Of a DNA stretch of 64,000 nucleotides, positions 32,727 through 40,869 are shown in pieces. How positions within the stretch are numbered: the stretch's first letter is position 1; each line of letters opens with the position of its first letter. This stretch comes from Streptomyces luteolus (GTDB lineage: Bacteria > Actinomycetota > Actinomycetes > Streptomycetales > Streptomycetaceae). The position numbers were made by a program, and so were the translations under genes. Under the pieces are notes generated by a model that saw only the letters and a list, made by a program, of their open reading frames with translations, was not told the DNA's origin and searched no databases. The DNA lies in contig NZ_JASCIS010000021.1 in NCBI RefSeq assembly GCF_029968015.1, forward strand, positions 62,001-126,000, given 5' to 3'.

Positions 32727-33730
32727 TTCGCGCCGAGCGCTGTCTTCAGGGCGGTCAGGTTGGCGCGCATGACCTCGATGTAGTCATCGCCCTTCGACCG
32801 GTCCGTGATTCCCTCCAGCGGGTCCAGGACGCCGGTCTTCAGGCCGGTGTCCGCGGCGAGGGTCTTGGCCGTCTTGTCGCTGGCGAGGGTCTCGAAGAAG
32901 ATCGTGGAGACCTTCTCCTCCTTGGCGACCTGCTGCAGTTCCTTCATACGGGCGGGGCTGGGCTCGGCCTTCGGGTCGATGCCGGTGACGCCCTCCTGGT
33001 CCAGGCCGTACCGCTCGGCGAGGTAGCCGAAGGCGGTGTGCGAGGTGATGAAGGTCTTCGTCTTCGTGTCCTTCAGGCCGTCCTCGAAGTCCTTGTTCAG
33101 GCCGTCGAGCTTCTCCACCAGGGCGGTGGTGTTCTTCTTGTAGTCCGCGGCGTGGTCGGGGTCGGCCTTCTCCAGGGCCTTGCCGACGCCCTTGGCGGCC
33201 TCGGCGTACTTCACCGGGTCGAGCCAGAAGTGCGGGTCGGTGGCTTCACCCTCGCCGGATGCTTCCTCGTGCTCGTGGCCGTGCTCCTCGTGACCGTGCT
33301 CCTCCCCGTGGCCGTGCTCCTCCTCGTGACCGTTAGCGTGGTCGTGGCCGTCGCCCGAGGAGTGCAGGTCGAGGTCGGTGAGGCCGGCCGCGTCCACCTT
33401 GTTCGCGACGGAGGACTGCTCTACGGCCTCGTCCACGGCGGGCTGCATGCCGCCGAGGTAGAGGATCATGTCGGACTCGCCGAGCTCGGCGATCTGCCGG
33501 GGCGCCAGCTCCAGGTCGTGCGGCTCGATGCCCGGCTTCGTCAGGGCGTCCACGCTGACGTGCTCGCCGCCGATCTCCTCGGCGAGGAACTGCATCGGAT
33601 AGAACGACGCCGCCACGTCGAGCTTCCCGCCGTCCTTGCCGTCGGCGGCGTTCGAGCTGCCGCAGGCGGAGAGGGCCAGCAGGCCGAGGGCGGCGGCGGG
33701 GACGGCTATTCGGGAGCGTCGTACGTTCAT
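32723..33730 (-). CDS. znuA: Zinc ABC transporter substrate-binding lipoprotein ZnuA
   Basis: This is a 335-residue cluster A-I metal-binding lipoprotein. The signal peptide is MNVRRSRIAVPAAALGLLALSAC, with the lipobox cysteine in LSAC. A histidine/acid-rich loop (GHDHANGHEEEHGHGEEHGH and onward) follows in the middle, typical of zinc-specific members. Metal-site residues are in PHDLE, DPHFWLDP, SHTAFGYLAERYGL and FFETLASDK. I chose the ATG at 33730. In-frame ATGs at 33739 and 33745 would lengthen it by three or five residues. Two Zur-box-like palindromes sit right at the start. Confidence 0.94.
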   Translation of the reverse strand: MNVRRSRIAVPAAALGLLALSACGSSNAADGKDGGKLDVAASFYPMQFLAEEIGGEHVSVDALTKPGIEPHDLELAPRQIAELGESDMILYLGGMQPAVDEAVEQSSVANKVDAAGLTDLDLHSSGDGHDHANGHEEEHGHGEEHGHEEHGHEHEEASGEGEATDPHFWLDPVKYAEAAKGVGKALEKADPDHAADYKKNTTALVEKLDGLNKDFEDGLKDTKTKTFITSHTAFGYLAERYGLDQEGVTGIDPKAEPSPARMKELQQVAKEEKVSTIFFETLASDKTAKTLAADTGLKTGVLDPLEGITDRSKGDDYIEVMRANLTALKTALGAK

Positions 33731-33744
33731 GACACTCATTTTCA
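33730..33744. promoter_or_regulatory. Zur-box-like site overlapping the znuA start
   Basis: TGACACTCATTTTCA matches the 7-1-7 Zur box pattern TGAnAnT-n-ATTTTCA with two mismatches. It begins on the first base of the znuA start codon. Confidence 0.6.
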
Positions 33745-33751
33745 TCAAAGA

Positions 33752-33766
33752 TGAGAACGATTGTCA
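33752..33766. promoter_or_regulatory. Zur box upstream of znuA
   Basis: TGAGAACGATTGTCA is a 15-bp palindrome of the form TGAnAAn-n-nTTnTCA, the form of known actinobacterial Zur sites. It lies 22 bp (centre to centre) from the second site at 33730 and between the divergent znuA and glyS genes. Binding of Zur here would block the znuA promoter. Confidence 0.8.
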
Positions 33767-33878
33767 ATAAAGGTCAGGCTGGTGCATAGCGCGTGCAGAC
33801 AGGGACCGATTTGGCCCGGAGGTGGGCAGCGCCGGTAACCTGAATCAATTCGATGCCGTCCGTACTGAAGAGAGCACC

Positions 33879-35258
33879 GTGGCCGCCGACAAGATCGACA
33901 CCATCGTCAGCCTGAGCAAGCGCCGTGGCTTCGTCTACCCCTGCAGTGAGATCTACGGTGGCCAGCGTGCCGCCTGGGACTACGGGCCGCTGGGCGTCGA
34001 GCTCAAGGAGAACCTCAAGCGCCAGTGGTGGCGCTACATGGTCACGTCCCGCGAGGATGTCGTCGGTATCGACTCGTCGGTGATCCTGGCGTCCGAGGTC
34101 TGGCAGGCCTCCGGTCACGTCGCCACCTTCACCGACCCGCTCACCGAGTGCACCTCCTGCCACAAGCGCTTCCGCGCGGACCACCTGGAGGAGGCCTTCG
34201 AGGCCAAGCACGGCCGCGAGCCCGAGTCGCTCGCCGAGGTCAACTGCCCCAACTGCGGCAACAAGGGCCAGTTCACCGAGCCCAAGCAGTTCTCCGGCCT
34301 GCTCGCCACGCACCTCGGCCCGACCCAGGACTCCGGCTCGGTCGCGTACCTGCGGCCCGAGACCGCCCAGGGCATCTTCACCAACTTCGCCCAGGTCCAG
34401 CAGACTTCGCGCCGCAAGCCGCCGTTCGGCATCGCGCAGATGGGCAAGTCCTTCCGGAACGAGATCACTCCGGGCAACTTCATCTTCCGCACCCGTGAGT
34501 TCGAGCAGATGGAGATGGAGTTCTTCGTCAAGCCGGGTGAGGACGAGAAGTGGCAGGAGTACTGGATGGAGCAGCGCTGGAACTGGTACACGGGCCTGGG
34601 TCTCCGTGAGGAGAACATGCGCTGGTACGAGCACCCGTCGGAGAAGCTCTCCCACTACTCCAAGCGCACCGCCGACATCGAGTACCGCTTCTCCTTCGGC
34701 GGCTCCGAGTGGGGCGAGCTGGAGGGTGTCGCCAACCGCACGGACTTCGACCTCTCCGCGCACGCCGAGGCCTCCGGCAAGGACCTCTCGTACTTCGACC
34801 AGGAGGCCGGTGAGCGCTGGACTCCGTACGTCATCGAGCCCGCGGCCGGTGTCGGCCGCGCCATGCTGGCCTTCATGCTCGACGCGTACGCCGAGGACGA
34901 GGCGCCCAACGCCAAGGGCAAGATGGAGAAGCGCGTCGTGATGCGCCTCGACCCGCGCCTGTCGCCGGTCAAGGTCGCCGTCCTGCCGCTGTCCCGCAAC
35001 CCGGAGCTGTCGCCGAAGGCCAAGGGCCTGGCGTCCGCGCTGCGGCAGAACTGGAACATCGACTTCGACGACGCCGGCGCCATCGGCAAGCGCTACCGCC
35101 GCCAGGACGAGATCGGTACGCCGTTCTGTGTCACCGTCGACTTCGACACCCTCGACGACAACGCGGTGACCGTGCGCGAGCGCGACACCATGAAGCAGGA
35201 GCGCGTCTCCCTCGACCAGATCGAGGGCTACCTCGCGGCCCGTCTGATCGGCTGCTGA
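33879..35258 (+). CDS. glyS: Glycyl-tRNA synthetase (alpha2 type)
   Basis: This is a 459-residue class IIa synthetase, single-chain GlyRS of the actinobacterial/eukaryotic type. Motif 1/2 regions are recognisable (SEIYGGQRAAWDYGPLGVELK, IAQMGKSFRNEITPGNFIFRTREFEQMEMEFF), and motif 3 is AAGVGRAMLAFMLDAY. A zinc knuckle sits in the insertion domain (CTSCHKRFRADHL, CPNCGNKG). The C-terminal anticodon-binding domain covers about residues 360-459. The GTG start at 33879 has GAAGAGAG upstream. It is divergent from znuA, with Zur sites between, and is followed by a strong terminator at 35279. No T-box is visible. Confidence 0.97.
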   Translation: MAADKIDTIVSLSKRRGFVYPCSEIYGGQRAAWDYGPLGVELKENLKRQWWRYMVTSREDVVGIDSSVILASEVWQASGHVATFTDPLTECTSCHKRFRADHLEEAFEAKHGREPESLAEVNCPNCGNKGQFTEPKQFSGLLATHLGPTQDSGSVAYLRPETAQGIFTNFAQVQQTSRRKPPFGIAQMGKSFRNEITPGNFIFRTREFEQMEMEFFVKPGEDEKWQEYWMEQRWNWYTGLGLREENMRWYEHPSEKLSHYSKRTADIEYRFSFGGSEWGELEGVANRTDFDLSAHAEASGKDLSYFDQEAGERWTPYVIEPAAGVGRAMLAFMLDAYAEDEAPNAKGKMEKRVVMRLDPRLSPVKVAVLPLSRNPELSPKAKGLASALRQNWNIDFDDAGAIGKRYRRQDEIGTPFCVTVDFDTLDDNAVTVRERDTMKQERVSLDQIEGYLAARLIGC

Positions 35259-35278
35259 GCTCCCGCGACGTCTCGCTG

Positions 35279-35317
35279 AAGGCGCCGGGTCCGTATCTGT
35301 ACGGGCTCGGCGCCTTT
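35279..35317 (+). terminator. Terminator of glyS
   Basis: AAGGCGCCGGGTCCGTA (35279-35295) pairs with TACGGGCTCGGCGCCTT (35300-35316) with one internal mismatch bulge and a 4-nt loop, followed by T. It is a strong bidirectional-looking hairpin. Confidence 0.88.
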
Positions 35318-35441
35318 CGCGTACGCGGAGCTTCCGTGCGCACAACGACCCTGCAACGTAAGCCTGTTGATGTTGCTCCTGTTGCAGACTGGGCGGCGCA
35401 CGCAGATCGGCCGCCCCGTACGCGAGTGCCAGGAGGCACGG

Positions 35442-35657
35442 ATGCCGTCCACGCAGCCCGAGAGGGCCATGCAGTCCAGCAAGGTCAGCCGCTGGGACCA
35501 GCACGGCCGCGAACACATCGTCCGCGTCAGCAGGTCGGGGGTGCAGCGCGCCCTCGTCTGCGAGACGTGCGACTGGCGGAGGCGGGCGCAGTTCCTGCCT
35601 TGGCTGAAGGCGGAGGAGCATCTTGCGGAGGCGCACCAGGCGACGGTCAGCCCGTAA
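35442..35657 (+). CDS. Small C2H2-type zinc-finger-like protein, function unknown
   Basis: This is a 71-residue protein from the ATG at 35442, with AGGAGG at 35431-35436. It reads VSRWDQHGREHIVRVSRSGVQ, then CETCDWRRRAQFLPW, then HLAEAHQ. The CxxC pair plus two C-terminal histidines (C-x2-C-x16-17-H-x4-H) suggest a single zinc finger. The size and sequence style are typical of conserved Streptomyces small proteins downstream of glyS. No DNA-binding role can be claimed from sequence alone. Confidence 0.78.
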   Translation: MPSTQPERAMQSSKVSRWDQHGREHIVRVSRSGVQRALVCETCDWRRRAQFLPWLKAEEHLAEAHQATVSP

Positions 35658-35780
35658 ATCAGCCCGTCTGGGGGCACCTCCCGGCCGGAGGCTGGGGGAG
35701 TTTGAGGACGAGGCCGCAGGCCGACGGAAGCGGGGGCCTGGGGCGGCAGCCCCGGTACCGAGCCCCGTACGACCCGAGCA

Positions 35781-36368
35781 TCAACCCTGCCGAAGCCCGC
35801 GCAGCAACAGTGCGCACACTTCGCCGAACTGCTCCTCGATGCCCTCCCTCGACCACATGCCCGCGTGCCGCGGATCGTGGAACAGGGCCGTCGCGACGAA
35901 CACCGCTCGCGCCGTCACCGCGGGGTCGCCCGTCGCGAACTCGCCTGTGCGCGCGCCCTCTTCGACGATCACGGTGAGCTGCCCGACCAGCTCGTCGATG
36001 TGCTGGTCGACCAGGTCGCTCAGCTCGCCGGTCAGTACGGAGTACGTGGCGAACAGCTGCGGGTCGTCGCCCGCCTTGCGGCGTTTGGCCGCGAACAGCT
36101 CCGAGAGCCAGCGGCGCAGCTTCGCCGAGGCGTCCCCCGGCCCGTCGACCACCTGGGCGAGGCGCTCCGTCGTGCGGTCCAGCCAGCGCTTCGTCACGGC
36201 CTCCCGCAGCGCCGCCTTCGTACGGAAGTGCCGGTAGACGCTGCCGTGGCTGACGCCCAGCTCCCGGGCGACGTCGACCACCGTGGCCTTCGCGGGGCCG
36301 TGCCGGCGCAGCACGTCCTCGGTGACTTCGAGGATGCGTTCGGCGGTCAGGGGTGCGGAGGGTGCCAT
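35781..36368 (-). CDS. TetR-family transcriptional regulator
   Basis: This is a 195-residue TetR/AcrR regulator. The N-terminal HTH is ATVVDVARELGVSHGSVYRHFRTKAALREAV. The C-terminal helical domain (about residues 75-195) would bind a small ligand. The start is the ATG at 36368 (MAPSAPLTAERILE). It is divergent from an aldo-keto reductase gene, and the intergenic region contains a long perfect inverted repeat (36422-36456). It therefore most likely represses its own and the reductase promoter, with a reactive carbonyl or quinone as plausible inducer. Confidence 0.9.
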   Translation of the reverse strand: MAPSAPLTAERILEVTEDVLRRHGPAKATVVDVARELGVSHGSVYRHFRTKAALREAVTKRWLDRTTERLAQVVDGPGDASAKLRRWLSELFAAKRRKAGDDPQLFATYSVLTGELSDLVDQHIDELVGQLTVIVEEGARTGEFATGDPAVTARAVFVATALFHDPRHAGMWSREGIEEQFGEVCALLLRGLRQG

Positions 36369-36421
36369 GGGGTCGACGGTACCCGCAGGCGGGACGGGGG
36401 AACGAGGCGCCCGCGACGACG

Positions 36422-36456
36422 GACTGACAGATGACAAAATTTGAAATCTGTCAGTC
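36422..36456. promoter_or_regulatory. Operator palindrome between tetR and aldo-keto reductase
   Basis: GACTGACAGAT (36422-36432) and ATCTGTCAGTC (36446-36456) are perfect 11-bp inverted arms around an AT-rich 13-bp spacer (GACAAAATTTGAA). The size, symmetry and divergent location fit a TetR-dimer pair operator. Confidence 0.8.
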
Positions 36457-36523
36457 ACCGTGTCATCGTGGAGGTCCGCCCACTCCTCATGGAGCACCCC
36501 TCATGGAGTTCGAAGGAGCCCCC

Positions 36524-37540
36524 ATGCGCACCCGCACCCTCGGCACCACCGGCCCCCAGGTCTCCGCCCTCGGCCTCGGCTGCATGGGCATGTCCGCCCT
36601 GTACGGCGAGGCCGACCGGACCGAGTCCGTCGCCACCATCCACGCCGCCCTGGAATCGGGCGTCACCCTGCTCGACACCGGCGACTTCTACGGCATGGGC
36701 CACAACGAACTGCTCATCAACGAAGCCCTGCGCAGCGCCGCCCCCGAGGCCCGCGAACGCGCCCTCACCAGCGTCAAGTTCGGCGCCCTGCGCACCGTCG
36801 AGGGCGGCTTCACCGGGTACGACGGCCGCCCGAACGCGGTCAAGAACTTCGCCGCGTACTCGCTGCAGCGCCTCGGCACCGACCACATCGACATCTACCG
36901 GATCGCCCGCGTGGACCCCGACGTACCGATCGAGGAGACCGTCGGCGCCATCCAGGAGCTGGTCGACGCCGGGCATGTGCGGCACATCGGCCTGTCCGAG
37001 GTCGGCGCGCGGACCCTGCGCCGGGCCGCCGCCGTGGCGCCGATCTCCGACCTGCAGATCGAGTACTCGCTGATCTCCCGCGGCATCGAGGCCGAGATCC
37101 TGCCCACCGCCCGCGAGTTGGGCATCGGCGTCACCGCGTACGGCGTGCTCTCGCGCGGCCTGATCAGCGGCCACTTCAGCGCCGACCGGCAGTTGGCGCC
37201 CGGCGACTTCCGCGGCATGAGCCCGCGCTTCCAGGGCGACAACCTGCGGCACAACCTCGACCTCGTGGACGCGCTGCGGAAGGTCGCCGAGGTGAAGGGC
37301 GTCTCGGTCGCGCAGACCGCCATCGCCTGGGTGCTCGCCCAGGGGCCGCGCCACGACACGGCCATCGTGCCGCTCGTCGGCGCCCGTACCCGGACCCGTC
37401 TCGACGAGGCCCTCGGCGCTCTGGACGTCACGCTCGACGCGTCCGACCTCGCGGCGATCGAGCAGGCCGTGCCGGCGGACGCGGCGGCGGGCGAGCGGTA
37501 CCCGGCGGCGCAGATGGGCCACCTGGACAGCGAGCGCTGA
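36524..37540 (+). CDS. Aldo/keto reductase
   Basis: This is a 338-residue NADPH-dependent aldo/keto reductase with a TIM barrel. The start MRTRTLGTTGPQVSALGLGCMGMS is typical of the AKR13-like group. The tetrad residues Asp and Tyr are in LLDTGDFYGMGHNE, and Lys is in TSVKFGAL. The position of the usual catalytic His (often xxHRVDP) reads YRIARVDP, i.e. Ala, a variation known in some members. The ATG at 36524 has GAAGGAG upstream. It is divergent from a TetR gene with an operator palindrome between them, suggesting inducible detoxification of carbonyl compounds. Confidence 0.92.
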   Translation: MRTRTLGTTGPQVSALGLGCMGMSALYGEADRTESVATIHAALESGVTLLDTGDFYGMGHNELLINEALRSAAPEARERALTSVKFGALRTVEGGFTGYDGRPNAVKNFAAYSLQRLGTDHIDIYRIARVDPDVPIEETVGAIQELVDAGHVRHIGLSEVGARTLRRAAAVAPISDLQIEYSLISRGIEAEILPTARELGIGVTAYGVLSRGLISGHFSADRQLAPGDFRGMSPRFQGDNLRHNLDLVDALRKVAEVKGVSVAQTAIAWVLAQGPRHDTAIVPLVGARTRTRLDEALGALDVTLDASDLAAIEQAVPADAAAGERYPAAQMGHLDSER

Positions 37541-37595
37541 CCGCCGCCCGGAAAACCGGGTGCGCTCCCGCGTCGGCCTCCGCTACCGTCGCGGC

Positions 37596-37625
37596 ATGTT
37601 CTTCCAGCTTCCGCTCTACGAGTGA
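37596..37625 (+). other. Nine-codon ORF (MFFQLPLYE) behind a -10-like box
   Basis: ATG at 37596 encodes MFFQLPLYE and stops at TGA. TACCGT at 37584-37589 lies six bases before the ATG, the spacing seen for leaderless transcripts. It ends 80 nt before the DUF6243 gene and could be a leader peptide for it or a stand-alone micro-ORF. The rest of 37541-37705 shows no gene. Confidence 0.35.
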
Positions 37626-37705
37626 GAGCGCGCGGGCCGAGATCCCGCCCCTCGCCACGCGTCGACGAGTCGACACCCACCTTTCACCCGTGAACGGGAG
37701 CACGC

Positions 37706-37876
37706 ATGGCCAAGAGCCGTAACAACCTGCTCGGCGTCGGCGGACAGCGCAAGAAGCTGTCCCGCACCGACGGACAGGGCGCCGCAGCGGACAGCGCGGC
37801 CGACCGCAGGACCGCCGCCGAGAAGAAGCAGGAACTCCTCCGCAAGATGCGCGAACGCGCGCAGTCTGCTTCGTAG
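37706..37876 (+). CDS. DUF6243 family small basic protein
   Basis: This is a 56-residue basic protein, MAKSRNNLLGVGGQRKKLSR followed by an Ala/Asp linker and a charged helix EKKQELLRKMRER. The N-terminal half is the conserved block of the Streptomyces DUF6243 family, function unknown. The Lys/Arg density suggests a nucleic-acid or ribosome contact, which is inference only. GGGAG lies seven bases before the ATG at 37706. The 3' end including the stop codon is tandemly duplicated (27-bp period, 37861-37914). Confidence 0.8.
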   Translation: MAKSRNNLLGVGGQRKKLSRTDGQGAAADSAADRRTAAEKKQELLRKMRERAQSAS

Positions 37877-37914
37877 TTCATCGCGCGCAGTCCGCTTCGT
37901 AGTTCATGCGGTCT
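37861..37914. repeat. 27-bp tandem duplication spanning the DUF6243 stop
   Basis: GCAGTCTGCTTCGTAGTTCA at 37861 recurs with one change (GCAGTCCGCTTCGTAGTTCA) at 37888. The first copy contains the TAG stop codon of the DUF6243 gene. Confidence 0.85.
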
Positions 37915-37951
37915 CTGCCGATGGTGAGCGATCACTCACCGTCGGCAGAGA
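37912..37951. terminator. Long palindromic bidirectional terminator
   Basis: Bases 37912-37931 and 37932-37951 are reverse complements at 18 of 20 positions (TCTCTGCCGA...TCGGCAGAGA at the base, GGTGAG/CTCACC near the tip). It stands between the convergent DUF6243 and MFS genes and should terminate both. Confidence 0.85.
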
Positions 37952-37974
37952 CCGGCCCCGGAGGGGCTGTCTCA

Positions 37975-38047
37975 GGGGCGCGGGGCTGTGACATCAGCGG
38001 CTCCCCGCGGGGCGCGACCAGCCACGACGGCGCCGCGGCCGAACGAC
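37975..38047 (+). repeat. Dispersed GC-rich intergenic repeat (copy 3 of 3)
   Basis: GGGGCGCGGGGCTGTGACAT ... GGGGCGCGACCAGCCACGAC is the same element as at 30144 and (inverted) 18363. Here it overlaps the 3' end of the MFS gene, supplying its last ~19 codons and stop. Confidence 0.85.
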
Positions 38048-39538
38048 GGCACCGGCACGAGCGGACTGCCCCCGTGTCGCCTCGTCCAGCTGCTGCGCCG
38101 TCCGTGCCGCCGTCGTACGGGCCCAGCGTCCGCTGGTGAGCGCGCCCACCGCGAATACGCAGAGGCCGCACCCGGTGATGATCCACCAGGCGGGCCGGCT
38201 CGCCGCAACGAATCCGGCCCCGCCCGGCCCGGCGAGGCCGGAGGCAAGGACCGCGCCGATCACCGCGACGCCGAGGGTGCCGCCGATCTGCCGGCTGGTG
38301 GAGGCGACCGCGGCGGCCACCCCGGCCTGGGCGCGCGGCATCCCGGCGACGGCGGTGTTGGTGATGGGCGCGTTGACGAAGCCGAAGCCGAGCCCGAACA
38401 GGACGTAGCCGAGGACGAGCGTGACGTCGGAGGTCTCCGCGTCGAAGGCCGCGAAAAGCACCCCGCTCGCGCTCATCGCCACTCCGGCCACGAGCAGCGA
38501 GAGTCTCGGCCCACGGCTGCCGACGAGCCGCCCGGACAGCGGTGCGCACAGGAACGTCAGGGCCGCCATCGGCAGCATCCACAGGCCCGCGTCCAGCGCG
38601 CCGAGTCCCCGTACGTCCTGCAGGTACAGCGTCGACAGGAACAGGAAACCGGAGAGCGCGGCGAAGGCGCAGACCGCGATCACGGTGGCGCCGCTGAACG
38701 GTGCGCTGCGGAAGAACCGCAGGTCGATGAGGGGTTCGGCACGCCTGGGCTCGTAGATCAGGAGCCCGGCCAGGGCGAGCGCGGCGACCGAGGCGAGCAG
38801 CAGTGTCTCGGGCGAGGTCCAGCCGGCGGCGGGCGCCTCGATGATCGCGTACGTCAGGGAGCCGAGCAGCGCCACGACCAGGAGCTGGCCGACCGGGTCG
38901 GGGCGGCGGGGCTTCGGGGCGCGGGACTCGGGGACGTACCGGATGGTCAGGAGGAGGGCCGCGAGACCCACCGGCAGGTTGATCCAGAAGATCGAGCGCC
39001 AGCCGACCGTGTCCACGAGCAGCCCGCCGACCAGCGGACCTGCCGCCATGGATATGCCGACGACGCCGCCCCAGACACCGATCGCGCGGGCGCGCTCGCG
39101 CGGTTCGGTGAAGGTGTTGGTGATGATCGACATCGCCACCGGGTTGAGCATCGAACCACCCACCGCCTGCACCGCGCGGAACGCGACAAGCGACTCCAGG
39201 TTCGGCGCGAGCGAGCAGAGCACCGAGCCGAGCGTGAACAGGACGAGCCCGGCCTTGAAGACCTTGCGGCGCCCGATCCGGTCGGCCGTCGACCCGGCGA
39301 GCATCAGGAGTGAGGCCAGGACCAGGGTGTACGCGTCGATCGTCCACTGCATGCCCGCCACATCGGCGTGCAGGTCCTCGCGGATCGAGGGCAGGGCGAC
39401 GTTCAGGACGGTGTTGTCGAGGCTGACGATCAGCAGGCTCATGCAGCAGATGGCGAGGATCAGCAGCCGTCGGCGGGCGGTGGGGGCGGTGGGCTCCTGG
39501 GTGAGCTCGTGGGGGGTCGGCTCGGGCATGGGTTCCAT
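37994..39538 (-). CDS. DHA2-family MFS drug transporter (EmrB/QacA type)
   Basis: This is a 514-residue, probably 14-TM, exporter. Motif A is GSTADRIGRRKVFKAGL, and motif C-like ALPSIREDLHADVAGMQWTIDAYTL and NPVAMSIITNTF are typical of the DHA2 drug:H+ antiporter family. I placed the start at the ATG at 39538 (MEPMPEP); a GTG at 39550 is also possible. The last residues (RPRRRRGWSRPAGSR) are encoded by the intergenic repeat copy at 37975-38047 and are probably not functional. Substrate unknown. No regulator gene is adjacent, although TAGTACGGCTAACTA just upstream has weak dyad symmetry. Confidence 0.9.
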   Translation of the reverse strand: MEPMPEPTPHELTQEPTAPTARRRLLILAICCMSLLIVSLDNTVLNVALPSIREDLHADVAGMQWTIDAYTLVLASLLMLAGSTADRIGRRKVFKAGLVLFTLGSVLCSLAPNLESLVAFRAVQAVGGSMLNPVAMSIITNTFTEPRERARAIGVWGGVVGISMAAGPLVGGLLVDTVGWRSIFWINLPVGLAALLLTIRYVPESRAPKPRRPDPVGQLLVVALLGSLTYAIIEAPAAGWTSPETLLLASVAALALAGLLIYEPRRAEPLIDLRFFRSAPFSGATVIAVCAFAALSGFLFLSTLYLQDVRGLGALDAGLWMLPMAALTFLCAPLSGRLVGSRGPRLSLLVAGVAMSASGVLFAAFDAETSDVTLVLGYVLFGLGFGFVNAPITNTAVAGMPRAQAGVAAAVASTSRQIGGTLGVAVIGAVLASGLAGPGGAGFVAASRPAWWIITGCGLCVFAVGALTSGRWARTTAARTAQQLDEATRGQSARAGAVVRPRRRRGWSRPAGSR

Positions 39539-39619
39539 GCTACGTCTCACTAGTACGGCTAACTAACGAGTATCCACAGGCGGACCGGGACCGGGCTTCG
39601 GTACGCGACAATGGGGGGC

Positions 39620-40783
39620 ATGACCACGCTCGCCCAGGGCGCCCAGGAGCAGCCCGCCACCGTCCTCGCCGTCGGACCGCACACCGTGCAGCCACCGGTG
39701 GTGCTCGCCCCCATGGCGGGCATCACGAACGCGCCGTTCCGCACGCTCTGCCGCGAATTCAGCGGCGGCAAGGGCCTGTTCGTGAGCGAGATGATCACGA
39801 CGAGAGCGCTGGTCGAGCGCAACGAGAAGACGATGCAGCTGGTCCACTTCGACGAGACGGAGAAGCCCCGCTCGATCCAGCTGTACGGCGTCGATCCCGT
39901 CACCGTCGGCAAGGCCGTCCGCATGATCGCGGAGGAGGGCCTGGCCGACCACATCGACCTCAACTTCGGCTGCCCCGTGCCCAAGGTGACGAGAAAGGGC
40001 GGCGGCTCGGCCCTCCCGTACAAGCGGCCGCTGCTGCGCGCGATCCTGCGCGAGGCCGTGACCGGCGCCGGGGACCTCCCGGTCACGATGAAGATGCGCA
40101 AGGGCATCGACGACGACCACATCACGTTCCTGGACGCGGGCCGGATCGCCGTCGAGGAGGGCGTCACGGCCATCGCCCTGCACGGCAGAACGGCCGCCCA
40201 GCACTACGGCGGCACGGCCGACTGGGACGCCATCGCCCGCCTCAAGGAGCACGTCCCGGAGATCCCGGTCCTCGGCAACGGCGACATCTGGTCGGCGGAC
40301 GACGCGCTGCGCATGGTCCGCGAGACGGGGTGTGACGGCGTGGTCGTGGGCCGCGGCTGCCTGGGCCGGCCGTGGCTCTTCGCCGACCTCGTCGCCGCGT
40401 TCGAGGGGCGCGAGGACCGCGTGCGCCCGACGCTCCGGGTGGTCGCGGACGCGATGGTGCGGCACGCCACGCTGCTCGGAGAGTGGATAGGGGACGAGTC
40501 GCGGGGCGTCATCGACTTCCGCAAGCACGTCGCCTGGTACCTGAAGGGGTTCGCGGTCGGCTCCGAGATGCGCAAGCGCCTGGCGATCACCTCGTCGCTG
40601 GCCGAACTGCGCGCGGGGCTCGACGAGTTGGACCTCGACCAGGACTGGCCGGACGGCGCGGACGGCCCCCGCGGCCGCACGTCGGGCAACAACCGGGTGG
40701 TCCTGCCGGACGGCTGGCTGAAGGATCCGTACGACTGCGCGGGGATCAGCGAGGAGGCGGAGCTGGACACGTCCGGGGGGTGA
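39620..40783 (+). CDS. dusB: tRNA-dihydrouridine synthase (DusB type)
   Basis: This is a 387-residue FMN-dependent enzyme reducing specific uridines in tRNA to dihydrouridine. The FMN-binding start VVLAPMAGITNAPFRTLCREF is present. The catalytic cysteine is in NFGCPVPKVTRKGGGSAL, the tRNA/FMN-binding histidine in IALHGRTAAQHYGG, and the barrel end is VLGNGDIWSADDA followed by VVVGRGCLGRPWLF. The ATG at 39620 is used; GCGACAATGGGGGGC directly precedes it and resembles a -10 box, and an in-frame ATG at 39611 lies in that box. A tandem-repeat array follows the gene. Confidence 0.93.
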   Translation: MTTLAQGAQEQPATVLAVGPHTVQPPVVLAPMAGITNAPFRTLCREFSGGKGLFVSEMITTRALVERNEKTMQLVHFDETEKPRSIQLYGVDPVTVGKAVRMIAEEGLADHIDLNFGCPVPKVTRKGGGSALPYKRPLLRAILREAVTGAGDLPVTMKMRKGIDDDHITFLDAGRIAVEEGVTAIALHGRTAAQHYGGTADWDAIARLKEHVPEIPVLGNGDIWSADDALRMVRETGCDGVVVGRGCLGRPWLFADLVAAFEGREDRVRPTLRVVADAMVRHATLLGEWIGDESRGVIDFRKHVAWYLKGFAVGSEMRKRLAITSSLAELRAGLDELDLDQDWPDGADGPRGRTSGNNRVVLPDGWLKDPYDCAGISEEAELDTSGG

Positions 40784-40869
40784 GGGTTTCTTCGGTCGTA
40801 GTGCGGTGCGGGTGGTCCGGGGCTCGGTCTCCCGGGGCTGCCGCCCCGGACCCCGCGCCCTCACTCGGC

